Notes: generated from the letters alone by a model not told the origin. A stretch of DNA of 37,786 bases from Clostridiales bacterium (GCA_015069495.1 SVIN01000017.1:1-37786); one strand, 5' to 3'; positions 6,803 through 16,137 are shown, numbered from the stretch's first letter. Program-made: numbers and translations.

Positions 6803-8320
6803 TTACGGCGCTTTTATCAAGGGGAAAATGACGTAGAACGTACTCCCCTTACCCACTTCACTGTCCACACCGAACAGGAAATTGTGCCGTTCTAAAATCG
6901 TTTTCACAATCGACAAACCCAATCCCGTACCTCGAACGGGGCGTTTGTGCGTTTCCGACGAGCGGTAGTAGCGGTTCCAAATTTCAGAAATTTCCTCCGC
7001 TTTAATCCCCTTACCCGTATCGGTCACAGAAAAACGGAAGGTCGTTTCCGTTTCCTTTTGTAAACGTACGTATACCGTTTGGTCATCGCCCGTGTAGTTG
7101 ACGGCGTTGCCGATTAAATTATACAGCACCTGACCAAGTTTCATTTCATCACCGCTTGTGAACAAGCCGTCCTCAATTTCCGTGATAAAGCGATACCCTT
7201 TCGTTTCCTTGAGGTAATCAAAGCGCCCCAGCACTTCTTCAAGATAGGAAGACATGTCGAAAGTCGTTTGTTTCAAAGCCTCGATACCCGAACTGATTTT
7301 TGACAAATCCAATACGTCGTTGACAAGGGACGCCAAACGGTCGGATTCGTCCACGATAACCTGCGCGTGCTTGTTGCGCTTTTCAGGGATATCTCCGGAA
7401 ATTTCCATAATCATGGATGCGTATCCCTTAATCATGGTCAAAGGCGTTTTAAAATCGTGGGAAACGTTGGCAATCAAATCCTTTTGCATGCGGTCGGTTT
7501 TCGACAGCTCGTCACGCGCATGATTTAAGGCTTCGGCAAGGTCAACCATTTCCTTACCGTAATTCTGCCCGCGGAAATCCACGTCAAACTGTCCTTGCGC
7601 CAATCGGCGGGCTTTTTTCGTCATTTCCGTGATGGGATTTGTGAACCATCCCGCCACGACACTTGTCAACGCAAAAGACAGCATAAATACGAAAATGGAA
7701 ATCAAGACAACACGCACGTTCATACGCGCGGTCACCGCTTCTATCAATTCCAACGAACGCCCAACGTACAAATAAGTATTCATGTCCTTGTACTTCGACA
7801 ATTCCGTCGCGTACACGTATACTCCTTCCGTTTCATACACGGCATAACCGTTGCGCGTTTCCGACAATTCAGCCAGCAATACCCCCATTTCATCAGAAAA
7901 ATCCATTTGTTCTTCTACTTCAGGCGCTTCGGGGTCAAAATTCGGCTCCTGCGGAAACAGCACGTTGCCTTGCCCGTCCAAAACGTACACTTCTACGTCG
8001 TACATGTGGGACAGCATACGCAAATATCCGCTGTAATTCCCGCCCGTCCAATCGGGCTCACGCAGGATTTCACGTTTGATAATCTGCCCCTTTTCCGCCA
8101 CTTGGCGAGAAGCTTGGTCTCGGTAAGTTTGACTCAAAACCACTCTCTGCGATACCGCCGTCATCAAGACAATCATCAGCGAAAGCGCAGTAAAAATCGC
8201 CCACAGTAAAAAGTAAATACTGGTGGTGCTTTGCGTTTTGCGAAACTTCTCCCAACGGCGCAATTTGCGGGGGTTGGGTTGTTTGATTGGCTTTTGATAT
8301 TGCGGTATAAATTGATCCAT
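6803..8320 (-). CDS. sensor histidine kinase, two-component system
   Basis: This 505-residue membrane kinase has transmembrane segments near 34-56 and 204-226 flanking an extracytoplasmic sensor of about 145 residues with no recognised fold. A HAMP linker (about 225-280) follows, then the dimerisation/phosphoacceptor box SHDFKTPLTMIKGY with His288. The ATPase domain has the N box NLIGNAVNYTG (401-411), DTGKG (434-438) and GTGLGLSIV (464-472). The ATG follows GAGGA and overlaps the regulator stop in a TAATG, so the pair is translationally coupled. The signal and regulon cannot be read from the sequence; the shape is like OmpR-type partner kinases such as PhoR, WalK or VanS. Confidence 0.94.
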   Translation of the reverse strand: MDQFIPQYQKPIKQPNPRKLRRWEKFRKTQSTTSIYFLLWAIFTALSLMIVLMTAVSQRVVLSQTYRDQASRQVAEKGQIIKREILREPDWTGGNYSGYLRMLSHMYDVEVYVLDGQGNVLFPQEPNFDPEAPEVEEQMDFSDEMGVLLAELSETRNGYAVYETEGVYVYATELSKYKDMNTYLYVGRSLELIEAVTARMNVRVVLISIFVFMLSFALTSVVAGWFTNPITEMTKKARRLAQGQFDVDFRGQNYGKEMVDLAEALNHARDELSKTDRMQKDLIANVSHDFKTPLTMIKGYASMIMEISGDIPEKRNKHAQVIVDESDRLASLVNDVLDLSKISSGIEALKQTTFDMSSYLEEVLGRFDYLKETKGYRFITEIEDGLFTSGDEMKLGQVLYNLIGNAVNYTGDDQTVYVRLQKETETTFRFSVTDTGKGIKAEEISEIWNRYYRSSETHKRPVRGTGLGLSIVKTILERHNFLFGVDSEVGKGSTFYVIFPLIKAP

Positions 8321-8985
8321 TATTCCTCGAATTTGTACCCTAAACCGCGCAAGGTCACAACGAACTTGCGGTATTCTTTCAAGTTACTGCGTAACATTTT
8401 CACGTGCGTATCCACCGTGCGGTCATCCCCATAAAAGTCAAACCCCCACACGTCGTAAAGGAGTTTTTCACGCGTTAAAGCAATCCCTTTGTTGCGTACC
8501 AAGTAAAACAACAACTCGTATTCCTTCGGGGTCAGCTCGGCTTTCTCACCGTCCACGTATACGTTTCTGCCCGCCATGTCGATTTCCAAACCCTCAAATT
8601 TGAGGATTTCGTTGCCCGTGACTTTTGCAGCACGGCGTTTGGTCACCGCATTGATACGCGCCATCACTTCTTTGGGAGAGAAAGGCTTGGTCACGTAATC
8701 ATCCACACCGATTTCAAAAGCAAACAACTTGTCGTATTCTTCTCCGCGCGCGGAGAGCATTATCACAGGGATATCCTTGGTCTTTTTGATTTCCTTGACC
8801 GCGGAAAAACCGTCCAAATAGGGCATCATCACGTCCATCAATACAAGGTCGTATTCGTTTGCGCGGCAAAGTTTCACCGCTTCCATACCGTCCGCGGCTT
8901 CAAATGCCTCATTGCCCTCAAATTCGATGTACTCGCGCAAGACCGCACGAATCATTTCCTCATCGTCTACGATTAAAATTCTCAT
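8320..8985 (-). CDS. OmpR-family response regulator
   Basis: This 221-residue DNA-binding regulator pairs with the downstream kinase. The receiver domain has acidic D7-D8, the phosphoacceptor D51 in LVLMDVMMP, S78 (LSAR) and K100 (VTKPFSPKE). The C-terminal winged helix contains LTPKEYELLFYLVRNKG and GDDRTVDTHVKMLRSNL, typical of OmpR/PhoB. The ATG at 8985 follows GAGGT at 6 bases. A strong promoter lies about 125 bases upstream. The regulated genes are unknown. Confidence 0.95.
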   Translation of the reverse strand: MRILIVDDEEMIRAVLREYIEFEGNEAFEAADGMEAVKLCRANEYDLVLMDVMMPYLDGFSAVKEIKKTKDIPVIMLSARGEEYDKLFAFEIGVDDYVTKPFSPKEVMARINAVTKRRAAKVTGNEILKFEGLEIDMAGRNVYVDGEKAELTPKEYELLFYLVRNKGIALTREKLLYDVWGFDFYGDDRTVDTHVKMLRSNLKEYRKFVVTLRGLGYKFEE

Positions 8986-9110
8986 AATAACCTCTTTTTC
9001 CCATCGTTTTCGGCGATTTTTACATGTTCGCTATATATACTATACCCAAATTTTGTTAATTTTAAGGCAATTTGGGGTGAAAACTGAGTGAAATTTATTT
9101 TGACATAGGT

Positions 9111-9139
9111 ATTATATCACGTTATCGGGTAAAAGTCAA
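9111..9139 (-). promoter_or_regulatory. sigma-A promoter of the two-component operon
   Basis: On the minus strand, TTGACT (9134-9139), a 17-base spacer and TATAAT (9111-9116) predict a leader of roughly 120 bases before the regulator. A weaker TTAACA/TATATA pair lies nearer the gene, inside that leader. Confidence 0.85.
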
Positions 9140-9172
9140 GGCAAGCGGAAAATTTCCAGCTTGCCTTTTTTT
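9138..9172 (+). terminator. plus-strand terminator hairpin
   Basis: The stem AAGGCAAGC/GCTTGCCTT (9138-9146 with 9159-9167) has a nested GGAAA/TTTCC and ends in seven T residues on the plus strand. No plus-strand gene precedes it, so it may block antisense transcription; it abuts the -35 of the two-component promoter. Confidence 0.6.
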
Positions 9173-9181
9173 CTTCCTCTA

Positions 9182-9323
9182 TATGGCTTCTCTTGTGAGA
9201 GAAGCTGTCCTGAGCGTGAAACGCAGTGAACCGAAGGACTGATGAGTAGTCTCTCAATGTCAAATAAACACCTCATCACCGCTCCACAAGCTCCGCGAAG
9301 CTTCTCCCACTGGAGAAGCCATA
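9182..9323. repeat. 142-bp intergenic repeat-like element with 11-bp inverted ends
   Basis: The ends TATGGCTTCTC (9182-9192) and GAGAAGCCATA (9313-9323) are perfect inverted repeats around a non-coding core with further short inverted pieces (AGAAGCT, GAAGCTTCTC). It resembles small non-coding mobile repeats that are frequent in gut Clostridia genomes. No second copy is in this window, so its repeat nature is inferred. Confidence 0.5.
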
Positions 9324-9344
9324 AACACTGCACTCATAAGGTAA

Positions 9345-9372
9345 GGCGGGCGGTCGCACGCGACCGCCCGCC
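9345..9372. terminator. 12-bp GC-rich hairpin, possible terminator
   Basis: The stem GGCGGGCGGTCG/CGACCGCCCGCC (9345-9356 with 9361-9372) has a 4-base loop. The flanks are only moderately T-rich on either strand, so it may be a transcript 3' end rather than a true intrinsic terminator. Confidence 0.45.
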
Positions 9373-9395
9373 CATTTTCAAATTGTACACCACTT

Positions 9396-9494
9396 TAGCC
9401 GTCCCTGTGTAAGGGAAGGGGGACCACGTGAGTGGTGGAAGGGTTGTCACAATCCCTCACCGCTTTCAGCGGAGCTCCCTTTACACAAGGGAGC
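9396..9494. repeat. imperfect palindromic intergenic element
   Basis: About 99 bases with imperfect inverted ends (GTCCCTGTGTAAGGGA and TCCCTTTACACAAGGGAGC) and inner self-complementary pieces (CCACGTGAGTGG, CCGCTTTCAGCGG). It has no coding potential. It resembles a known style of palindromic spacer repeat in gut Bacillota, recognised by pattern only. Confidence 0.45.
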
Positions 9495-9500
9495 CTAATT

Positions 9501-9551
9501 TACTGCCTGCAAGCTCAGCTTGCCCGCAGGTCAATTCACTGCCGTCAGGCA
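9501..9551. repeat. small hairpin cluster after the BspA-like gene
   Basis: It contains the 15-base hairpin GCAAGC-TCA-GCTTGC (9509-9523), the 8-mer CAATTCAC (9532-9539) and GCC-GTCA-GGC (9541-9550). The same hairpin, in the other orientation, follows dnaA (32509-32523), and the 8-mer is the spacer of the 26919-27323 array. This suggests one repeat family. Confidence 0.5.
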
Positions 9552-12500
9552 TCAAAGTTTGTACCAATAATACCAACCATACGTTTCCATAAAATATCTC
9601 GCATTTATCGACGCATTGGTTACATCCGTTTCCGTACCGCCCGTCTTATTATTCCAATCCGTTTCGCTGGTGGTTCTATACCAAGTCGAAGTATCTTTAA
9701 ACGTAATACTTGTCAACGAAGAGCAATAAGCGAACGCATATTCACCAATACTCGTCACCGACTCAGGGATAGTAAATGAGGTAGCAGTTTTACCAATGGC
9801 ATATTGTATCAACGTTTTACCGTCTTTGCTATATAAATTGTCATCTATCGATTGATATGCTACATTATATTCCGATACTGTGATACTTGTCAACGAGGCG
9901 CAATTAGAGAACGCCCCAACACCAATACTTGTCACCGAATCACCTATCACCACACTTGTCAACGAGTCGCAACCATAGAACGCAAAATCGCCAATACTCG
10001 TCACCGAATTAGGGATTTCCACACTTCTCAACGATTCACAATAATAGAACGCATCTTCACCAATACTCGTCACTGAATCAGGGATTACCACGCTTGTCAA
10101 CATACGACAATGTGAAAATGCACCATCCGAAATACACAATGTGCCCTTCTTAATTATATATTCACCTGAAACATGTTGATCAACATCGATTAAATATTTC
10201 CCGATATACAATATACCATCTTCCCAATTACTTTCATCGTTCTTATATGCTGTATCCCAGAAAGCACTAGAACTAATGTTCGTCACTGAATCTCCTATTT
10301 CTACGCTTATCAACGAGGTGCAACTATCGAACGCCTGTTGCCCAATACTCGTCACCGAGTCAGGGATTTCCACACTGGTCAACCTGGTGCAATATTCGAA
10401 CGCGCAGTTACCAATACTCGTCACTGAACTAGGAATCGCAATACTTGTCAGCGAATAATGATTATAGAATGCAAATTGATAAATTTCTGTAACACCTGTA
10501 GGAATAACCAAATCTGTTTCAGAGCCTACATACCCCATCAAGCTAATTGTGTTTCTATCCGTATAGAGGATATACCCATCATCCGTGGTAGACAACTTAC
10601 TTCCACCTTTTGTCGGCGTATATACATTCTTTGCATAATATTCTATATCGCCTTCCCTTCCACCACCTGCTGTAATGGTCAATCTGGATGATTTATTGTA
10701 TACTTCAATCAATGTATAACATCCATAAAATGCATTATCCTCGATGCTATACACCGCAGCGCCTATCTCTACACTTGTCAATGAAGCGCAATAAGCAAAC
10801 GCATGTTCACCAATCCGCGTCACCGAGTTAGGGATTACTACACTTGTCAACGAGGTGCAATTCTCGAATGCATATTGATAAATTTCCGTAATATTTTCGG
10901 GCAATACTAAATCTATATCCGTACCTATATAACTTATCAAACTAACCACATTGCCATCCGTATAGAGAATATATCCGTCATCCGTGGTAGAAAGCTTACT
11001 TGTATACGGTTCGGTATACACCGCTTTTGCGTAATACCCTACATAACCATAATCACTGCCACCAACCGTAATCGGCAAGGATGATTTATTATACACCTCT
11101 ACCAATCTACCACAGCTAGAGAACGCATAAGCACCAATACTCATCACAGAATCACCAATTACCACGCTTGTCAACGAGTCACACAACCTGAACGCAGAAT
11201 CACCAATACTCGTCACCGAATCACCGATTTCCACGCTTATCAATGAGTTCCAATGATAGAACGCACGTTCTTTGATTTCCGTCACGGTATCAGGAATCAC
11301 AAGATTCCTCACCAATTCGTTATTCGAGTATAAGTTTTTAGCATAAAATAATGGATTGGAATCATCACCCTCAAATGTTATATTACACCAATGGACGATA
11401 TCATCTATATATACGCTTGTCAACGAGTAACAAAAATCGAACGCGTCGCTCCTAATCCTCGTCACCGAATCACCAATTACCACGTTTGCCAACGAGGTAC
11501 ACTTATTGAACGCATCATTACCAATACTAGTCACTGAATCGGGGATCACCACGCTTGTCAACGAGGTACAATACGCAAACGCATAACCATCAATACTCGT
11601 CACTGAATCTCCTATTTCTACGCTTATCAACGAGGCACATTCATCGAACGCCCAAGCACCAATACTCGTTACCGAATCAGGTATTACCACGCTTGCCAAC
11701 GAGGTACACTTATTGAACGCCCTATCACCAATACTCGTCACGGATAACCCATTATATGCAAACGGAACCACAATTTCTGTCGCAGTACAAGTCCCCATAC
11801 CTGTTACTGAATAGGAAGCCCCATCCTCATTCAAAGCATACTCTAACCCTTTCGTCTGTAAATCACCGCAATTTTCACGAGCACAAACGCCTTGTATATA
11901 ATTATGACCAAGGGCCCCAATAGAGTTCGTATAACTACTACCGCAATTGTTTGCACAGGTAAAGGTTCTTACACCATTCGCCGTACAAGTCGGCTCGGTT
12001 GTCACAAGCCCATCGCCATAATCATGTTCAAGCGCCGTACCCAAAGCAGTTCTTGTTTTTGACAAGCCACAACCATTATCACAATCTGCTGTTTCTGTAC
12101 CATTTTTTAGACATTTTGCGTCATTATTATATATATAATTTGTATATTTATGTCCCAACGCAGAAAGTTCCACCGTATACCCCGCACAACCATTTGTGCA
12201 CGTAAAGGTCTTAACCCCTTTTTGCGTACAGGTGGATTGCGTAGTAATCACACCATCGTCATAATTGTGTTTCAACTTTGAGCCTACAATACTCCTTACC
12301 TTCGTATTGTTGCAACCATTATCACAGTATGCCGTTTCCGTACCATCTGCCATACAAGTCGCGTTGTTGTTGGATACATAATTTGTATAGCTATGAGGCA
12401 ATTTCTCTACTGGCTTCGTATAGCTCGTCTCGCAACCATTTATACAAGTAAACGTTTTTACGCCTTTCTCCATACACGTGGGTTGCGTGGTGATTGTACC

Positions 12501-14780
12501 ATCATCATAATCATGACCATATGCAGGACGTTCCACATAAGTACTATAAACACAACGAGTGCAAGTATCGTAAGAATCCCAACCAATTTCCGTACATGTA
12601 GGTGCCTTTGCGTAATATCTTACAATATCATGTCCCCTCGCCGAAATTTCCTCGTAGGTTGTATAGGTACAACGATTACACTTTTCGTATGCATTCCAAC
12701 CAATTTCTGTACAAGTGGGTTCTTTTGCACTATACGCATCGATTACGTGGCTAAGCGCAGGAATTTCTTGATAAGTCGTATATTCACAACGACTACATGT
12801 TTCGTATACATTCCAACCGATTTCCGTACATGTAGGCGCTTTTGAATTATGGGAAATTTTAGCATGACCAAGTGCAGACAATTCTTTCGTATAAGAGTCA
12901 CCGCAATCACGGTTACAGGTAAAGGTCATCACGCCTTTTTCCGTACAAGTAGGCTGCGTGGTTACTACACCGTTATCATAATCATGCCCAAGAGCAGGTA
13001 ATACTACCGTATGCCCACCACAACCATTTGCACAAGAATATTCTTTTTCACCACTCTCTGTACAAGTGGGTTCCTTGATTATCGTTCCATTGTCATAATC
13101 ATGACCAAGGGCAGGGCGTTCTACATATGTACTATAAGAGCAACGACTGCAAGTTTCGTATGCATACCAACCTTTTTCTGTACAAGTAGGTTCTTTCGCG
13201 ATATGCGATACAATATCATGACCAAGCGCAGGAATTTCCTCGTATGTCGTATATTCGCAATTTCTACACGTTACGTATGCATACCAACCATTTTGTGTAC
13301 AAGTAGGCGCTTTTGCAGGGTGTTGAATTTCCTCATGTCCAAGTGCAGGTACAACCTCCGTCTTACCAGCACAGCCGTTCGCACAGATAAAGGTCTTGAT
13401 ACCCGTTTCCGTACAAGTAGGTTGCGTGGTAATCGTACCATTGTCGTAATCATGGCCAAGCGGTCCTACTTCTTCCATGTAAACATATCCGCAACCATGT
13501 TCACAAGTAATGGTTCTCACCCCGCCATCTGTACAAGTAGGTTGTATAGTTATTTTCCCATCATCATAATCATGACCAAGCGCAGGCAATACTTCCGTTC
13601 TGCCTGCACAGCCATTCGCGCAGGTATAAGTTTTCACCCCTGTCCCTGTACAAGTGGGTTGCGTAGTAATCGTACCATTGTCATATTTGTGACCGAGGGC
13701 GGGAATTTCAATATATGTATTATATCCACAACGGCTACACGATTCGTAGGCGTTCCAGCCAATTTCCGTACAAGTAGGCGTTTTCGAATCGCATATAGTT
13801 ATCCTATGACCAAGCGCGGGTTCGGTGGTTTCTTCATAATAAAGCCCGCATCTTTCACAGCAATATGCATTATAGCCAGGTGTCGAACACGTAGGAGGAA
13901 TTTCCGTCATCGTGTAAACATGGCCCCCAGAGAGAATTGCTTCCTCGCCATAACCACACAACCAACATCTATATAATACGTAGCCATCTTCGGTACAAGT
14001 GCTCTCCCAATAGCATTCTTCGTAAAAAGCATGACCGCCATACAAGCATTGTTCACACTCGCCACACACAGTGCAATAGCCGACGTACCATTCTTCACCC
14101 CATGGAGAAACAACCAACGCGTCTTCGTAGATATGCTCGGTGAAGATGCTTTCTCTCATAGTTTCACCACACCAATAACAGCTATATACCACGTAGCCCT
14201 CTTCCATACAAGTAGCCTCTACGCGCTCCGTTTCGAAAAACGCATGCTCGTATTCTGCACACGGCTCAATTGCGTCACAGATGGTACAAACGGAAGTGGT
14301 TACCACACCCCATGGAAAGGTCACCGGTGCCCGCGCATAGTTATGCTCAAACACGGTTTCTTCCCACATTTCCTCACCGCATGCGCAAATAAACCATTTA
14401 TACCCGATTTCCCCGCAAACAGGGGTGCCGAATTCCAGTTCTTGCCATTCATGCACGTGCTCATTTTCGGATGACTCAGATGAATCTTTTCCACTGCTAC
14501 TTTCTTCCATGGAAGAATCTTTTCCACCGTTACTTTCTTCAATGGAAGAATCTTTTCCACCGCTACTCTCTTCAATGGAAGAATCTTCCTCGCTTTCATT
14601 CTCACTCACAAGGGAATCCTTGCTCGAATTAGAATGACTTTGAGTGTCCGACTCGACATCCGATTCAACGACAATTGAACTCGAGCCAAGCGCGGTGCTT
14701 GCCTCACCATCTCCGCCGTTACATGCCGTAATTGTGCCCGCGCACACGCACGCAAGTAAAATCAGCCACAGTTTTTTCAT
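9552..14780 (-). CDS. giant BspA-like cysteine-repeat/leucine-rich-repeat lipoprotein
   Basis: This 1742-residue exported lipoprotein begins MKKLWLILLACVCAGTITAC, with the lipobox ending at Cys20. Residues ~25-110 are a Ser/Glu/Gly/Lys-rich linker with near-perfect KDSSIEES-type repeats. Roughly 110-980 hold about 20 units of ~40 residues, each with a core like PTCTExGxxxYxCxxC followed by PALGHDYDNGTI; this is a repeat known from surface proteins of gut Clostridia and possibly binds metal through its three cysteines. From ~985 to the end there are BspA-type leucine-rich repeats of 23 residues (SVTSIGDRAFNKCTSLASVVIP pattern). Such proteins are linked to adhesion, but the ligand is unknown. 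There is no sortase motif. The ATG follows AAGGAGGT, and the gene has its own consensus promoter. The repeats make it prone to recombination and assembly error. Confidence 0.93.
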   Translation of the reverse strand: MKKLWLILLACVCAGTITACNGGDGEASTALGSSSIVVESDVESDTQSHSNSSKDSLVSENESEEDSSIEESSGGKDSSIEESNGGKDSSMEESSSGKDSSESSENEHVHEWQELEFGTPVCGEIGYKWFICACGEEMWEETVFEHNYARAPVTFPWGVVTTSVCTICDAIEPCAEYEHAFFETERVEATCMEEGYVVYSCYWCGETMRESIFTEHIYEDALVVSPWGEEWYVGYCTVCGECEQCLYGGHAFYEECYWESTCTEDGYVLYRCWLCGYGEEAILSGGHVYTMTEIPPTCSTPGYNAYCCERCGLYYEETTEPALGHRITICDSKTPTCTEIGWNAYESCSRCGYNTYIEIPALGHKYDNGTITTQPTCTGTGVKTYTCANGCAGRTEVLPALGHDYDDGKITIQPTCTDGGVRTITCEHGCGYVYMEEVGPLGHDYDNGTITTQPTCTETGIKTFICANGCAGKTEVVPALGHEEIQHPAKAPTCTQNGWYAYVTCRNCEYTTYEEIPALGHDIVSHIAKEPTCTEKGWYAYETCSRCSYSTYVERPALGHDYDNGTIIKEPTCTESGEKEYSCANGCGGHTVVLPALGHDYDNGVVTTQPTCTEKGVMTFTCNRDCGDSYTKELSALGHAKISHNSKAPTCTEIGWNVYETCSRCEYTTYQEIPALSHVIDAYSAKEPTCTEIGWNAYEKCNRCTYTTYEEISARGHDIVRYYAKAPTCTEIGWDSYDTCTRCVYSTYVERPAYGHDYDDGTITTQPTCMEKGVKTFTCINGCETSYTKPVEKLPHSYTNYVSNNNATCMADGTETAYCDNGCNNTKVRSIVGSKLKHNYDDGVITTQSTCTQKGVKTFTCTNGCAGYTVELSALGHKYTNYIYNNDAKCLKNGTETADCDNGCGLSKTRTALGTALEHDYGDGLVTTEPTCTANGVRTFTCANNCGSSYTNSIGALGHNYIQGVCARENCGDLQTKGLEYALNEDGASYSVTGMGTCTATEIVVPFAYNGLSVTSIGDRAFNKCTSLASVVIPDSVTSIGAWAFDECASLISVEIGDSVTSIDGYAFAYCTSLTSVVIPDSVTSIGNDAFNKCTSLANVVIGDSVTRIRSDAFDFCYSLTSVYIDDIVHWCNITFEGDDSNPLFYAKNLYSNNELVRNLVIPDTVTEIKERAFYHWNSLISVEIGDSVTSIGDSAFRLCDSLTSVVIGDSVMSIGAYAFSSCGRLVEVYNKSSLPITVGGSDYGYVGYYAKAVYTEPYTSKLSTTDDGYILYTDGNVVSLISYIGTDIDLVLPENITEIYQYAFENCTSLTSVVIPNSVTRIGEHAFAYCASLTSVEIGAAVYSIEDNAFYGCYTLIEVYNKSSRLTITAGGGREGDIEYYAKNVYTPTKGGSKLSTTDDGYILYTDRNTISLMGYVGSETDLVIPTGVTEIYQFAFYNHYSLTSIAIPSSVTSIGNCAFEYCTRLTSVEIPDSVTSIGQQAFDSCTSLISVEIGDSVTNISSSAFWDTAYKNDESNWEDGILYIGKYLIDVDQHVSGEYIIKKGTLCISDGAFSHCRMLTSVVIPDSVTSIGEDAFYYCESLRSVEIPNSVTSIGDFAFYGCDSLTSVVIGDSVTSIGVGAFSNCASLTSITVSEYNVAYQSIDDNLYSKDGKTLIQYAIGKTATSFTIPESVTSIGEYAFAYCSSLTSITFKDTSTWYRTTSETDWNNKTGGTETDVTNASINARYFMETYGWYYWYKL

Positions 14781-14819
14781 ACTATACCTCCTTCGTAATA
14801 TGAAAAATGCTATGGCTTT

Positions 14820-14848
14820 ATTTTACCACTTTCCACCACACTTGTCAA
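14820..14848 (-). promoter_or_regulatory. sigma-A promoter of the BspA-like gene
   Basis: On the minus strand, TTGACA (14843-14848), a 17-base spacer and TAAAAT (14820-14825) lie about 40 bases before the start codon. Confidence 0.85.
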
Positions 14849-14893
14849 GGTTTTTATGTAATAAAAATAGCAAAAGCCCCGCCATTTCGCCAC

Positions 14894-14920
14894 GAAAAAA
14901 CGGAGCTAAATTGCTCCGTT
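14894..14920 (-). terminator. intrinsic terminator after ylmC
   Basis: The 8-bp stem AACGGAGC/GCTCCGTT (14899-14906 with 14913-14920), followed by a run of T residues on the minus strand, closes the spoIIGA-sigE-sigG-ylmC block. Confidence 0.9.
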
Positions 14921-14926
14921 CCGCCT

Positions 14927-15256
14927 TTATTCATACTCTTCAAAATTCCGTCCCTGCGCCCCGTAGTTTGGGGACGGCGGCGGTGCAACGCAGGTACCAT
15001 GTCCGCGTTTATCGTGTTTTTGTGACCGAGGAAAACCCACGTTGACCAAGATAACGTCCTCACCGATTTTCACAATTTGGCGCAGTTCTAAAAACAACTC
15101 CTGCTTACGCGAAAATCCCCGCCCGCCTGGCACAACCAAACCAATCCATTTATTTTCAGGATAACACAGCACCACGTCACTGACCCGTCCCAACCGCCGA
15201 CCATCCTGCGTGTTAATCACCTCTTTCGTGCGAAGCTGCGTAAAGCTAATCTCCAT
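14927..15256 (-). CDS. ylmC: YlmC/YmxH-family PRC-barrel sporulation-associated protein
   Basis: This 109-residue protein has a PRC-barrel-like domain: MEISFTQLRTKEVINTQDGRRLGRVSDVVL, then ENKWIGLVVPG and VKIGEDVILVNV. The family is found mainly in spore formers, commonly downstream of sigG; its molecular role is poorly defined. The C-terminal 35 residues, rich in Pro, Gly and Arg, are a non-conserved tail. It lies 54 bases after sigG, and its ATG is preceded by a G-rich stretch. Co-transcription with sigG is likely. Confidence 0.9.
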   Translation of the reverse strand: MEISFTQLRTKEVINTQDGRRLGRVSDVVLCYPENKWIGLVVPGGRGFSRKQELFLELRQIVKIGEDVILVNVGFPRSQKHDKRGHGTCVAPPPSPNYGAQGRNFEEYE

Positions 15257-15310
15257 ACCCGTCCCCCCCTACTTTACAGTATATGCGGACGAGTGAAATT
15301 TTGTGACCGT

Positions 15311-16078
15311 TTACGAAATATTTAACCGAATATTTTGCAAAGCATTCTTCTCTAAACGGGAAACTTGCGCCTGTGAAATGCCCACTTCTTCCGAAATTTC
15401 CGTTTGCGTTTTTCCCTCGTAGTAGCGCAGGAATAAAATTTTCTTTTCCCGTTCGCCAAGCTTCCCCAATGCCTCGCTTAACGCAACGTGTTCCGTCCAT
15501 ACTTCATCCGTGTTTTTGTCGTCGCAAAGCTGGTCCATGAGCAGTAAAGTGTCGCCCGATTTATTATACACGGGCTCGTAAATCGAAATCGGGTCGGAAA
15601 TCGCATCCAAAGCATACACCACCTCGCGTTCAGCCACTTTCAATTCGGCGGCAATGCGCGCGATGGTCGCTTCTTCGTCCTGCTCTTCTAACATTTCACG
15701 CGTTTTCAGCACGCGATATGCCATATCGCGGATACTGCGCGATACCCGTAAAGAATTGCCGTCGCGCAGATACCGTTTGATTTCCCCGATAATCATCGGC
15801 ACGGCGTAGGTGGAAAATTTCACCCCCACGCGAATATCAAACCCGTCAATTGCCTTAATCAACCCCACGCACCCCGCTTGAAACACGTCGTCCGCGCCCA
15901 AGTTTTTAATGCGGAAACGCTTGACCAGCGACAGCACCAACCGCATATTGCCCACGATAAATTTATCCCGCGCTTGCTTATCCCCCTGCTTTAGACGAAT
16001 CATCAACTCTTCATTTTCTTTCGCCGTCAGTTTCGGCAACCCCGAAGTATCCACCCCGCAGATTTCCACTTTTTGCAT
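15311..16078 (-). CDS. sigG: sporulation sigma factor SigG
   Basis: SigG is the late forespore-specific RNA polymerase sigma factor. The 255 residues open with MQKVEICGVDTSGLPKLTAKEN, the SigG-specific N-terminus (KVEICGVDTSKLP in Bacillus subtilis). Region 2 includes DDVFQAGCVGLIKAIDGFD and VKFSTYAVPMIIGEIKRYLRD; region 4 ends with EKKILFLRYYEGKTQTEISEEVGISQAQVSRLEKNAL. AGGAGG is 8 bases before the ATG. It lies downstream of spoIIGA and sigE as in B. subtilis, and a sigma-F-type promoter is present in the gap. Confidence 0.97.
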   Translation of the reverse strand: MQKVEICGVDTSGLPKLTAKENEELMIRLKQGDKQARDKFIVGNMRLVLSLVKRFRIKNLGADDVFQAGCVGLIKAIDGFDIRVGVKFSTYAVPMIIGEIKRYLRDGNSLRVSRSIRDMAYRVLKTREMLEEQDEEATIARIAAELKVAEREVVYALDAISDPISIYEPVYNKSGDTLLLMDQLCDDKNTDEVWTEHVALSEALGKLGEREKKILFLRYYEGKTQTEISEEVGISQAQVSRLEKNALQNIRLNIS

Positions 16079-16137
16079 ACTCTTTCGCCTCCTTTTCGTA
16101 TGTAAAAATTCAAAACGAAGGGGGCAGGTATGAGTTG

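Noticed and set aside
7595-8209. Plus-strand frame of 204 codons opposite the histidine kinase
   Set aside because: It is antisense to a fully supported gene, with His/Arg-rich shadow composition and no start signal.
13011-13976. Long plus-strand frame (321 codons) opposite the BspA-like gene
   Set aside because: It mirrors the regular cysteine repeats of the real gene in antisense; its periodic Thr/Cys/Arg composition is a by-product.
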